Of a stretch of 12,126 bases of DNA, positions 1 through 7,263 are shown one piece after another. Below the pieces are notes generated by a model. That model was not told where the DNA came from. It saw nothing but the letters and a program-made list of their open reading frames with translations, and did not search any database. Location of the stretch: contig JAAZNO010000500.1 of the NCBI GenBank assembly GCA_012798275.1, positions 1-12,126 on the forward strand, read 5' to 3'. The position numbers and the translations under genes were made by a program. This stretch comes from Chloroflexota bacterium (GTDB taxonomy: Bacteria > Chloroflexota > Anaerolineae > B4-G1 > SLSP01). Positions within the stretch are counted from its first letter, which is position 1. Every line of letters begins with the position of its first letter.

Positions 1-1380
1 ACGGTGCTGCGTCTCACGCGCGATCCGTCCTTCGAGGCCCGCCCCAGCTGGTCGCCGGATAGTCAGTGGCTGGCCTACGAGGTGTACGACGGGGAAAATT
101 TCGACATCTATGTGCTGAGCGTTGACGGCGAGCAGCAATATCGGCTGACTAATCACCCCTCCCCCGACTTCTCGCCGGCGTGGTCGCCCGACGGACGCCA
201 CATCGCCTTCACCTCGCTGCGCGACGGCAGCAAGGACATTCACGTCATCTCGCTCGACACGGGCGAAGTCATCAATCTCACCCAATCCCAGGAGCAGCAA
301 GAGGACTATGCCGCCTGGTCACCCGACGGCGCCTTTCTGACCTACTCCGCTGGCACACCGGGCAACGAGGAAATTCTGGTGCTCCCCTTCGACAAAGACG
401 CGATCGCCATGGGCGAGGTACGCCCGATGCTCTTCGGCACCGGCGGCCAGCCGACCTGGTCCCCCGACGGCCAGGCGCTCGCGTTTATCTACCGACGCAA
501 CGAGAAATCCTACCTGGTCGCGGCGAACATCTCCGGCTGGGCGCTGGCACAGGAAGGATACAGCTCCAGCGATTGGATGGCGGTTCCCAGCTGGAGTCAG
601 CACGTCCTTTCCGCCGAGCTCGCGCAGCAGCTGAGCGCGCGCATGGCGCAGCCGGAATCGTCGCTGTATACGGAACTCCTCCTCAACACCGAAACCCGCC
701 CCACAACCTATGAGCTGGTAGGACTCCCCGACGTGAACAACGGCGACACTACGGAAAAGCTCAGCGACCGCGTCAACGATAGTTTCAATGCCCTGCGGCA
801 GCGCGTGAAAGAGGAGACCGGCTGGGATTATCTCAGCATCTTGGGCGATTCCTGGCGCACAATGAACCATACCCCCCGGCCGGGGCAAGGCCGCATCTCA
901 TGGCATGTCTGCGGGCGCGCCATTGACATCAACCAGGGATTCTTGAGTGACGGGCTGATCGAGCTCATTCGCGAGGACATCGGCGGCGTGACCTACTGGC
1001 GGGTCTACATCAAAGCGGCAAAACAGGATGGCAGTCTCGGCGAACCGTTACGGGATCGTCCCTGGGACCTCTCCGCACGCTCCAAGGGCGGGCTGGCCGC
1101 CGTGCAGGGCGGCGAGCTCAAAAGTGAGGTACCGCAGGGCTATTACGTGGACTTTACGACGCTGGCCGCCGACTACGGTTGGGAACGCCGCAACGCACTC
1201 GCCGGTTGGCGCACGTCCTGGTTCGACATCGAATGGTGGCACTTCCAGAAGACGGCCGGGCTGAGCTGGTATCAGTGTATGCTGGAACTCTACGACGAGG
1301 ACGCGATCAGCGCGTCTTACGGGGACTTGCCCTGGTGGACGCGCCGCCCGGAGTGGGAAGTCCAAACGTACCCGTGGTGA
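1..1380 (+). CDS. TolB-like PD40 beta-propeller fused to M15 zinc peptidase domain (5' partial)
   Basis: The reading frame is open at the window edge, so the N-terminus and any signal peptide lie upstream; residues are counted from base 4. Residues 1-165 carry four PD40/WD40-like repeats with the core W-S-P-D (WSPD at about 16, 60, 105 and 152), as in TolB-type propellers. The C-terminal part (about 255-458) has the M15 peptidase signature: S299-x-H301-x2-G304-x-A306-x-D308 (H-x6-D), then E410-x-x-H413 in EWWHF. In VanX/VanY enzymes these are the zinc ligands (H, D, H) and catalytic Glu. The gap between the two motifs (about 100 residues) is larger than in VanX, which suggests an insert. I infer an exported D-Ala-D-Ala peptidase or related amidase acting on peptidoglycan, with the propeller as a binding platform. 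It stands alone on this strand, ending 8 bases before the convergent glycosyltransferase gene. Domain calls are firm; the substrate is not. Confidence 0.8.
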   Translation, partial: TVLRLTRDPSFEARPSWSPDSQWLAYEVYDGENFDIYVLSVDGEQQYRLTNHPSPDFSPAWSPDGRHIAFTSLRDGSKDIHVISLDTGEVINLTQSQEQQEDYAAWSPDGAFLTYSAGTPGNEEILVLPFDKDAIAMGEVRPMLFGTGGQPTWSPDGQALAFIYRRNEKSYLVAANISGWALAQEGYSSSDWMAVPSWSQHVLSAELAQQLSARMAQPESSLYTELLLNTETRPTTYELVGLPDVNNGDTTEKLSDRVNDSFNALRQRVKEETGWDYLSILGDSWRTMNHTPRPGQGRISWHVCGRAIDINQGFLSDGLIELIREDIGGVTYWRVYIKAAKQDGSLGEPLRDRPWDLSARSKGGLAAVQGGELKSEVPQGYYVDFTTLAADYGWERRNALAGWRTSWFDIEWWHFQKTAGLSWYQCMLELYDEDAISASYGDLPWWTRRPEWEVQTYPW

Positions 1381-1383
1381 AAG

Positions 1384-1401
1384 CGCGTCTAGCGCGACGC
1401 G
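1384..1401. terminator. possible bidirectional hairpin at convergent gene junction
   Basis: A 6-base stem (CGCGTC / GACGCG) with a 6-base loop sits right after the stop of the + strand peptidase gene and overlaps the last codons of the - strand glycosyltransferase. There is no T-run on either side, so it is at best a weak or factor-assisted terminator. Such stems arise easily in GC-rich DNA. Confidence 0.22.
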
Positions 1402-2483
1402 ATGAGCGTCTGTAGCGCGGAGACCAGCTCCTGCTGGAAACGCTCCACGGAGAAACGCCCGGCATTCGCGCGGCACACGGCCGGCTCCATGGGCTGAGCC
1501 TCGAACTTGCGCACCGCTTCGATCAAGGCAGCAACAGTCTGCTCACGGAAGAAGACCCCCGTCTCACCCTCAATGACAGTGTCAAGCGCCCCACCCGCCC
1601 CGTAGGCGATGACCGGTCGTCCCGCCGCCTGCGCCTCCAGCGGCGCGATGCCGAAATCCTCCTTGCCGGGGAAGACGAAAGCCTTGCACTCCGCGAGGAG
1701 CTGCGGCAGATCGGCGTCGGGGACGTAGCCGAGGAACTCGACGTTCGGGCCGGCGATAGCCTCCAGGGCCGCGCGGTCCCGGCCACTGCCGGCGATGCGC
1801 AGCGGCAACCCCAGCTCGGTGAAAGCGCGCACCGCCAGGTCAATGCGCTTGTAGGGGATCAACCGCGAGACGACGAGGTAATACTCTCCAGGATGGGGAG
1901 CAACGAAGAAGCGCTTCACATCTACAGGGGGATAGATGAGGGTGGACTCGCGGTGGTAATACCGCCGGATGCGCTCCTGGATTTCGGTGGAAATGGCGAC
2001 GAAATGGGTCGCCGGACGTTGCGCGGCGGCGTAATCCCAACGGCGCAACGCCAGCACCACCGGTTTCAAGGCCACCCGCAGTGCCGGGGGCAGGTTTTCC
2101 CGCGCCGCGTAGGTCGCATATTCCCAGACGTAGCGCGTCGGCGCGAGACAATAGCAAAGGTGCGACGTCTCCCCGCTGTGGACGCCGTGGCAAAACCCGC
2201 TCTTGTTGCTCAGAATCGCCTCATATCCGGCATCCGCCAGGTTCAGCCGGGCGAAAGCCAGGGCATAGAGCGGGAAGTACCATTGGTGATGGCGATAAAT
2301 CCCCGGCAGCCGATCCATCCAGGTAGTGCGGATGTCCCACGCGCGGTAGGCAGAGGGCAATTTCTCGCGCCAGTAGATGCTGGTATAAATCGGGGCTGCG
2401 GGGAAGAAGGCGTGAAAATGTTCGAGGACCCGTTCCGCCCCGCCGAGCTGGTTCAGCCAATCATGCACGAGCGCCAATCGCAT
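1389..2483 (-). CDS. glycosyltransferase family 4 (GT4), GT-B fold
   Basis: A 364-residue protein with the layout of a GT-B retaining glycosyltransferase. The N-terminal acceptor domain begins MRLALVHDWLNQLGGAERV; the GGAE(R/K)V loop is typical of GT4 enzymes. The C-terminal nucleotide-sugar domain begins near residue 200 with VVSRLIPYKRIDLAV, whose R207 and K212 match the phosphate-binding Arg/Lys pair. It contains the E-x7-E motif in EDFGIAPLE (E275, E283) followed by A-x-G-x-P-V-I-A. There are no obvious membrane segments, so it should be cytosolic or membrane-associated. The closest family resemblance is to WbaZ/RfaG-like enzymes of polysaccharide or lipid glycan synthesis; donor and acceptor cannot be read from sequence. 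The start at 2483 is supported by AGGGAG 7 bases upstream. It follows murE on the same strand after a 78-base repeat-rich gap. Confidence 0.85.
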   Translation of the reverse strand: MRLALVHDWLNQLGGAERVLEHFHAFFPAAPIYTSIYWREKLPSAYRAWDIRTTWMDRLPGIYRHHQWYFPLYALAFARLNLADAGYEAILSNKSGFCHGVHSGETSHLCYCLAPTRYVWEYATYAARENLPPALRVALKPVVLALRRWDYAAAQRPATHFVAISTEIQERIRRYYHRESTLIYPPVDVKRFFVAPHPGEYYLVVSRLIPYKRIDLAVRAFTELGLPLRIAGSGRDRAALEAIAGPNVEFLGYVPDADLPQLLAECKAFVFPGKEDFGIAPLEAQAAGRPVIAYGAGGALDTVIEGETGVFFREQTVAALIEAVRKFEAQPMEPAVCRANAGRFSVERFQQELVSALQTLIASR

Positions 2484-2496
2484 GAGCCGGCTCCCT

Positions 2497-2514
2497 GTGA
2501 GTTGTGAGTTGTGA
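2497..2514. repeat. heptamer tandem repeat GTGAGTT (about 2.6 copies)
   Basis: GTGAGTT occurs at 2497-2503 and 2504-2510, followed by a partial GTGA. It lies between the glycosyltransferase start and the murE stop, next to a second heptamer array. No coding role is visible. Confidence 0.8.
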
Positions 2515-2530
2515 TCGAAGGCTGCGACAG

Positions 2531-2558
2531 CTCTCTACTCACGGCTCACTGCTCTCTA
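2531..2558. repeat. degenerate heptamer array, four units, downstream of murE
   Basis: The 28 bases divide exactly into four 7-base units: CTCTCTA, CTCACGG, CTCACTG, CTCTCTA. The first and last are identical and all begin CTC. The array ends 3 bases before the murE stop codon on the complementary strand. It has the same period as, but a different sequence from, the GTGAGTT array 17 bases away. Confidence 0.7.
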
Positions 2559-2561
2559 TTT

Positions 2562-4106
2562 TCAGAGGGACGCGGTAGGCAACGTCGCCAGGAAATCGCC
2601 ATGCAGCGCCCGGCGCAGCGCTTCGCGGTCGTCCCAGGGATACTCGATCTCCCCGAAGCACATGCTCTGTTCGTGCCCCTTGCCGCACGCCATGACAAGG
2701 TCACCGGGACGCGCCAACGAGACGGCGTGAAGAAGGGCCTTGCCGCGATCCGGGACGCGGTAGAAATCACGTCCCTCCACCTTACCGGCAGCTTCGAGGG
2801 CGCGGGCTGTCTCCGCCATAATCGCGTCGAGCGCTTCGGTGCGGGGGTCCTCCGCCGTGATGAGGGTGATGTCAGCCCCAGCAGCCGCGACCTCGCCCAT
2901 CAGCCGCCGCTTTTCCCGGTCACGGAGGCCGGCACAGCCGAAGACCACGATAACTCTGCCGCCGGGAGCGATCAGCCCGCGCGCCGTCTCCAGGGCGCGC
3001 AAGAGCGCGTTTGGCGTGTGGGCAAAATCCACGATCGCCGTAAAAGCCTGTCCCTCGTCCATACGCTCCATGCGCCCCGGCACGCCGTTGAAGGAAGCGA
3101 GGCCCGCCGCTACCTGCTCGGGGGCAATGCCCAACGCCAGCCCCGTCGTCGCCGCCGCGAGGAGGTTGCTCACGTTGAACGCTCCCACCAGCGGGGAGGA
3201 CACCGGCACCTGCCCCCAGGGACTCAACACGGTGAACCGCAGTCCCGAAGGCGCCGAGGCGATGTCCACGGCGACGACGTCCGCCTCCTCGCCATCAAGG
3301 CCATAGACTACCTGCCAATCCGCTGGCATCTGACGCAGGTAAGGGTAAGAGCCGACGTCATCGGCGTTGAGGACGGAGATCTTGGGCGTGTCGGGCTTGC
3401 GATAGGAAGGGTACAGGCCGCGGAACAGCGTCGCCTTAGCCTCACGGTAAGCCTCCCACGTGCCGTGATAATCCAGATGCTCGTGGGTGATGTTGGTGAC
3501 CACGGCCACGTCGAAATCGCAGCCGGCCAGGCGATGCTGCGCCAGGCCGTGAGACGTGGCCTCGACGACGGCGTGCGTGGCGCCATCGGCGACCATCTCC
3601 GCGAGATAGGCCTGAATCTCGTCGGCAGGGGGCGTGGTGGTGTGCAGGCCCGTGTCCAGGCTACGTGAGCCGATCTGAGCATTCACGGTGCTGATCATGC
3701 CCGCGTTGTGTCCAGCCGCGCGAAGGATGGCGTAAATCAGGTTGGTCGTCGTCGTCTTGCCGTCCGTGCCGGTGACGCCGATCAGGGTGAGCTTGCGGGA
3801 CGGGAAATTCAACAACGCCGCGCACAGCCACCCGAACGCCTCCGCGGCATTCTCCACCAGGGCGTAGGGCGTCCCTGCCGGCAAGGACACTTCGGCGAGA
3901 GCGCGCTCGCCCACCACTGCGGCGGCGCCCGCCGCCAAAGCCTGCGGGATGAAGTCGTGCCCATCGCGGGTGAGGCCCGAAATGGCCACGAAAATGCTAC
4001 CAGGCGTCACCTGCCGGGAATCGGCAACAACGCTTACCACGTCAGCGTCAGCCTCCGTGCGCCCCCGAACGCCGGGAATCATCGAAAGCAACTCGCTAAA
4101 CCGCAT
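2562..4106 (-). CDS. murE: UDP-MurNAc-tripeptide synthetase (MurE), variant substrate motif
   Basis: A 514-residue Mur ligase, the normal size for MurE. It joins the third, usually dibasic, amino acid to UDP-MurNAc-L-Ala-D-Glu using ATP, in the cytoplasm. Domain 1 is at about 1-100. The ATP loop is GTDGKTTTT (113-121), followed by the TTTP motif (157-160), EATSHGL (182-188) and THEHLDYHGT (207-216). EAKATLF holds the Lys expected to be carbamylated (K224). Domain 3 has FNGVPGRMER (339-348), VDFAHTPNAL (359-368) and CGKGHEQ (474-480). Oddities: the amino-acid selecting motif, DNPR in diaminopimelate enzymes, reads EDPRTE (419-424), and the usual FGCGGDRD-type stretch reads FGCAGLRDREKRR. The third residue may therefore not be meso-diaminopimelate; L-ornithine is a candidate. 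The ATG at 4106 is chosen over an earlier in-frame start because MRFSELL matches family N-termini and AGGGGA lies 5 bases upstream. No other dcw-cluster gene is adjacent. Confidence 0.93.
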   Translation of the reverse strand: MRFSELLSMIPGVRGRTEADADVVSVVADSRQVTPGSIFVAISGLTRDGHDFIPQALAAGAAAVVGERALAEVSLPAGTPYALVENAAEAFGWLCAALLNFPSRKLTLIGVTGTDGKTTTTNLIYAILRAAGHNAGMISTVNAQIGSRSLDTGLHTTTPPADEIQAYLAEMVADGATHAVVEATSHGLAQHRLAGCDFDVAVVTNITHEHLDYHGTWEAYREAKATLFRGLYPSYRKPDTPKISVLNADDVGSYPYLRQMPADWQVVYGLDGEEADVVAVDIASAPSGLRFTVLSPWGQVPVSSPLVGAFNVSNLLAAATTGLALGIAPEQVAAGLASFNGVPGRMERMDEGQAFTAIVDFAHTPNALLRALETARGLIAPGGRVIVVFGCAGLRDREKRRLMGEVAAAGADITLITAEDPRTEALDAIMAETARALEAAGKVEGRDFYRVPDRGKALLHAVSLARPGDLVMACGKGHEQSMCFGEIEYPWDDREALRRALHGDFLATLPTASL

Positions 4107-4111
4107 GGCCG

Positions 4112-4117
4112 TCCCCT
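4112..4117 (-). promoter_or_regulatory. Shine-Dalgarno site deciding the murE start
   Basis: AGGGGA on the - strand, 5 bases before the ATG at 4106. It supports this start over the in-frame codon at 4172, which would add 22 residues unlike any MurE N-terminus. Confidence 0.7.
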
Positions 4118-4162
4118 GAACATAGAATGAGCTACAGAAAAACACATGGCTGCTTGTGGCGC

Positions 4163-4185
4163 AAAAGGGCAAACTAAAGTTTGTC
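4163..4185 (-). terminator. palindrome with short T-run downstream of nuoN
   Basis: A stem of seven pairs (4168-4174 with 4179-4185, including one G.T wobble read on the + strand) closes a four-base loop; the perfect core is CAAAC / GTTTG. Read on the - strand, downstream of nuoN, it is followed by CCCTTTT, like a weak intrinsic terminator, but there the wobble becomes an A/C mismatch. It may instead be a dispersed palindromic repeat. It sits in the 96-base gap between nuoN and murE, where I find no convincing murE promoter. Confidence 0.35.
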
Positions 4186-4200
4186 GCCGCATTTCTGCCA

Positions 4201-4228
4201 ATCTAAAATCTAAAATCCAAAGTCCAAA
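4201..4228 (-). repeat. heptamer array at the nuoN 3' end, inside the reading frame
   Basis: There are four 7-base units on the + strand: ATCTAAA, ATCTAAA, ATCCAAA, GTCCAAA. The nuoN stop codon (TAG, complement of 4203-4205) and its last seven codons fall within the array. Confidence 0.85.
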
Positions 4229-5684
4229 GCCCGCTGGGCGGAAAGACACCCAAGAGGAGGACCAGCGCGACGCTGATCCCCAGCGCTGCGGCCAGCCACG
4301 GCGAGATTCGCAGCGGTTCGTCCGAGTGCGCCTGCTGGAAGTACATCGCGTGGATAATTTTCCAGTAATAGGCGATCGAGACGACGTTGCTGAGCACCGC
4401 GATCACGGTGAGCCAGGGGAACCCCGCCTCCAACGCTCCCGCGAACAGCCAGAACTTACCGAGGAAGCCGGCGGTCAGCGGCATCCCGATCAAAGTCAGC
4501 AGACTCACCAACACGCTGAAGGCCACCCAGGGGGCGCGCTGATGTAGCCCAGCAAAAGCGGAGATCTTGGTCGAGAGGGGAGTCGAATTCCCGGTCACCG
4601 CAATGATCGCGGCAAAGATGCCCAGAGAGGCCACTCCGTACGCCACCAGGTAGAACAGCAGCGCTGCCACGCCCGTCGAGGATTGCACCACGACGCCAAT
4701 GAGGAGGTAGCCGACCTGCGCTACACCCGAATACGCCAGAAGCCGTTTGAGATCCGTCTGCCACAGGGCGCCGAGGCTGCCCACGATCATGGTAATCGAG
4801 GCCAGAGCGGCCAGCAACGCCTGCCAATCGCCGCCGTGCGCGGATGTAGCGACAGGCAACGCCGTGAGCGTGAAGCGCACGAGCGTCGCAAGACCCGCCA
4901 GCTTGGGAATGACCGCGATGAAGGCGGCAGAAGCGGTCGGCGCTCCCTGGTAGGCGTCGGGCGCCCACTGATGGAATGGCGCCGCCGCGAGCTTCATCGC
5001 AAAACCGGCGCCCGCCATGATCAACGCCGGCAGGATCACGTATTCGAGCTCCGCAACGTGCAGCGGCAGCGCCGAGGACGTGAGGCCGCGATCCAGAAAA
5101 GCGTGCAGCCCGGCCAGGTCGGTCGTCCCGGTGGCGCCATAAAGCCAGGAGAAGCCGAACAACATCACCGCAGAGAGGGTCGCGCTGTAAAGGAAGTACT
5201 TCAACGCGGCCTCAGAGGCGAGCGGATTTACCCGCTCGTAAGCCGTCATGATGTAGGCAATCACGCCGAGAAAATCTAACGCCAGCAGGATGAGCACCAG
5301 GTCAGAAGCCGCCCCCAGAATCGAGAGCACCAGCGCCGCGACGAGCAACAGCGCGCCATAAAGCGCCGTGGATTGCGAACGGCAGCAGTCTTCCGACTCG
5401 GCCAGGAGGGCAACCAGGGCAATGAAGAAGAAGCCCAGCAGTTTGACCACCACGGTGAAGGTATCCGGCGTAAGTCCTGCCAGCAGGAGCGCCCCCGGCT
5501 CAAGCGGGGGGAAGACGAGCGCCGCGACCGCCGCCAGCAGCAATCCCCCCAAAGTAATGCCGAGGCAGTAGCGCCCGTCGCGTGGGTGGAAAATCAGATC
5601 TCCCGTCAACAGCAGCAAGATGGTGCAGAGCAACACCAGCTCGGAGGCGAAGGTTCGCAATGTGAGGGCCGAATCCAGCAGCAT
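4203..5684 (-). CDS. nuoN: NADH-quinone oxidoreductase subunit N (NuoN)
   Basis: A 493-residue, very hydrophobic Mrp-antiporter-like subunit of complex I with about 14 membrane helices. It provides one of the three proton channels of the membrane arm. Typical motifs: SEAALKYFLYSATLSAVMLFG (157-177) and MKLAAAPFHQWAPDAYQGAP (230-249), with K231 on the broken helix. PKLAGL carries K261, WQTDLKRLLAYSGVAQVGYL is at 308-327, and TAGFLGKFWLF carries K410. The usual TM5 Glu (E133 in E. coli) appears to be Asp here (D137 in LALDFLG). The C-terminus WTLDFRF is encoded by a heptamer repeat. The ATG at 5684 lies 10 bases after the nuoM stop; AAAGGGG just before it overlaps the nuoM end, which suggests tight translational coupling. 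It is the last gene of the nuo cluster. Confidence 0.95.
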   Translation of the reverse strand: MLLDSALTLRTFASELVLLCTILLLLTGDLIFHPRDGRYCLGITLGGLLLAAVAALVFPPLEPGALLLAGLTPDTFTVVVKLLGFFFIALVALLAESEDCCRSQSTALYGALLLVAALVLSILGAASDLVLILLALDFLGVIAYIMTAYERVNPLASEAALKYFLYSATLSAVMLFGFSWLYGATGTTDLAGLHAFLDRGLTSSALPLHVAELEYVILPALIMAGAGFAMKLAAAPFHQWAPDAYQGAPTASAAFIAVIPKLAGLATLVRFTLTALPVATSAHGGDWQALLAALASITMIVGSLGALWQTDLKRLLAYSGVAQVGYLLIGVVVQSSTGVAALLFYLVAYGVASLGIFAAIIAVTGNSTPLSTKISAFAGLHQRAPWVAFSVLVSLLTLIGMPLTAGFLGKFWLFAGALEAGFPWLTVIAVLSNVVSIAYYWKIIHAMYFQQAHSDEPLRISPWLAAALGISVALVLLLGVFPPSGLWTLDFRF

Positions 5685-5694
5685 GAAGCCCCTT

Positions 5695-7209
5695 TCAGAA
5701 CAACGTGCGCAGCAACGTCTGCACGGCGGCGTCGAAGGTCGCCAGCAGGGGCGCGGGGTACAATCCCAGCACCACGGTCAGCACGACCAGCGGCGCTACG
5801 GTGAGCTGCTCCCACCACGTCAGATCGGGGAGATGCGCCCACCGGGTGGTGTCGAGCGAACCGAGGAACAGGTGCTGCACCACCTTCCACAGGATGTAGG
5901 CCGCCGTGAAGACGATCCCCAGGACGCCGATATAAGCCGCGAGGGGCAGCAATTGCGCCGTCCCACGGAAGACGAAGAATTCACTCCAGAAGCCCGCCAG
6001 CCCCGGCAGGCCCAGCGAGGCCAGCGCCAGCACCAGCATCAGGCCGTAATAGACCGGCATCTGTCCCGCCAACCCGCCAAAAGCGCGCAGGTCACGGGTG
6101 TGGGAGCGTTCGTAGAGCATCCCGACGAGGAAGAACATCCCGCCGGTGACGATCCCGTGCGAGAAAAGTTGCCAGACCGCGCCGTTGAGCGCCGACGCCG
6201 CAGCCGCCTGGGTAGCGGTTCCGCCGACCGCTGTGGCGCACAATCCCAGGGTGAAGTAGCCCATGTGTGCGACAGAGGAATAGGCGATCAGTCGTTTGAG
6301 GTCCCATTGCGCCAGGCACACCAACGCGCCGTAAACGATGCTGAACAGCGCTAACACCGGCAAGATGGGGACATCCACCACGTAGTAGCGGAACATCTGC
6401 GGGAACAGCGGCAATCCAATCCGCAACATGCCGTAAGCGCCGAGCTTGAGCAGCACGCCCGCCAGCATCACGCTTCCGGCCGTCGGCGCCTCGGTGTGAG
6501 CATCGGGGAGCCAGGTATGCAGCGGGAAAATCGGGACTTTGATGGCAAACGCCAGCCACAGACCCCAGAAAGCCAGGTTCGCCCAGCGCAGATCGCGGGC
6601 GAAGGGACGCAAACGCGCCAGCTCGACGATGTCGAACGTGCCGGTGTTGAAATAAATGGCCAGAATCGCCAGGAGCGCGAACACGCTGCCGGCGAGGGTG
6701 TAGATGAAGAACTTGATTGCCGCATAGTCGCGGCGCTTTCCGCCCCAAATGCCGATGATGAGGAACATCGGGACGAGGCCAATCTCCCAGAAAACGTAAA
6801 ACAGCACCAGATCCAGCGCCACGAAGACGCCGATCAGCCCGGTTTCCAGCAGCAAGAACAGGAGATAGTATTCCTTGACCCGTTCCTCGACGGTGTGAGC
6901 GGAATAGAAAAGCGCCAGCGTCATCAACAAGGCCGTCAGCCAAATCAACGGCGCGCTGAGGCCGTCCGCGCCGACGGAATACCAGATGTCAAACGCGGGA
7001 ATCCAGGAATAGCGCTCCGTCAGCTGCAGGGATCCCGCCCCCAATTGCTCTACACGAATCCACAAGAGCGTCGCCAGCACCAGGCTGAACACGGCAAAGG
7101 CCACGCCCACACGCCGAATCGTGCGCACGTCCTCACGGGGAATCACGAGAACCAGCAGCGCCCCCAACAAAGGCGTCACCAGGATGGCACTCAGAATTGG
7201 AAATTGCAT
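5695..7209 (-). CDS. nuoM: NADH-quinone oxidoreductase subunit M (NuoM)
   Basis: A 504-residue integral membrane subunit, the usual length for NuoM, forming a second antiporter-like proton channel. Key residues are present: E142 in FYVFWEIGLVPMFLIIG (E. coli E144), K224 in AIKVPIFPLHTWLPDAHTEA (E. coli K234), K255 in VLLKLGAYG, and E410 in FWSEFF (E. coli E407). QWDLKRLIAYSSVAHMGY is at 301-318. A cytoplasmic loop has the standard IWGGKRRDYAAIKFF form. The ATG at 7209 is preceded by TAGAGG at 7 bases. It lies 54 bases downstream of nuoL and 10 bases upstream of nuoN, in the standard L-M-N order. Nothing in it suggests loss of function. Confidence 0.97.
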   Translation of the reverse strand: MQFPILSAILVTPLLGALLVLVIPREDVRTIRRVGVAFAVFSLVLATLLWIRVEQLGAGSLQLTERYSWIPAFDIWYSVGADGLSAPLIWLTALLMTLALFYSAHTVEERVKEYYLLFLLLETGLIGVFVALDLVLFYVFWEIGLVPMFLIIGIWGGKRRDYAAIKFFIYTLAGSVFALLAILAIYFNTGTFDIVELARLRPFARDLRWANLAFWGLWLAFAIKVPIFPLHTWLPDAHTEAPTAGSVMLAGVLLKLGAYGMLRIGLPLFPQMFRYYVVDVPILPVLALFSIVYGALVCLAQWDLKRLIAYSSVAHMGYFTLGLCATAVGGTATQAAAASALNGAVWQLFSHGIVTGGMFFLVGMLYERSHTRDLRAFGGLAGQMPVYYGLMLVLALASLGLPGLAGFWSEFFVFRGTAQLLPLAAYIGVLGIVFTAAYILWKVVQHLFLGSLDTTRWAHLPDLTWWEQLTVAPLVVLTVVLGLYPAPLLATFDAAVQTLLRTLF

Positions 7210-7263
7210 AGACTAGCCTCTACATGAAACAAAATGATGTCCTCTTCTCGCGGCGCCCGCTCG

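Noticed and set aside
1893..2507. 204-codon open frame on the + strand opposite the glycosyltransferase
   Set aside because: It is antisense to a gene with clear GT4 motifs and has no recognisable domain.
4107..4172. Longer murE start at 4172
   Set aside because: The extra 22 residues do not look like a MurE N-terminus, and AGGGGA lies at the right distance from the ATG at 4106.
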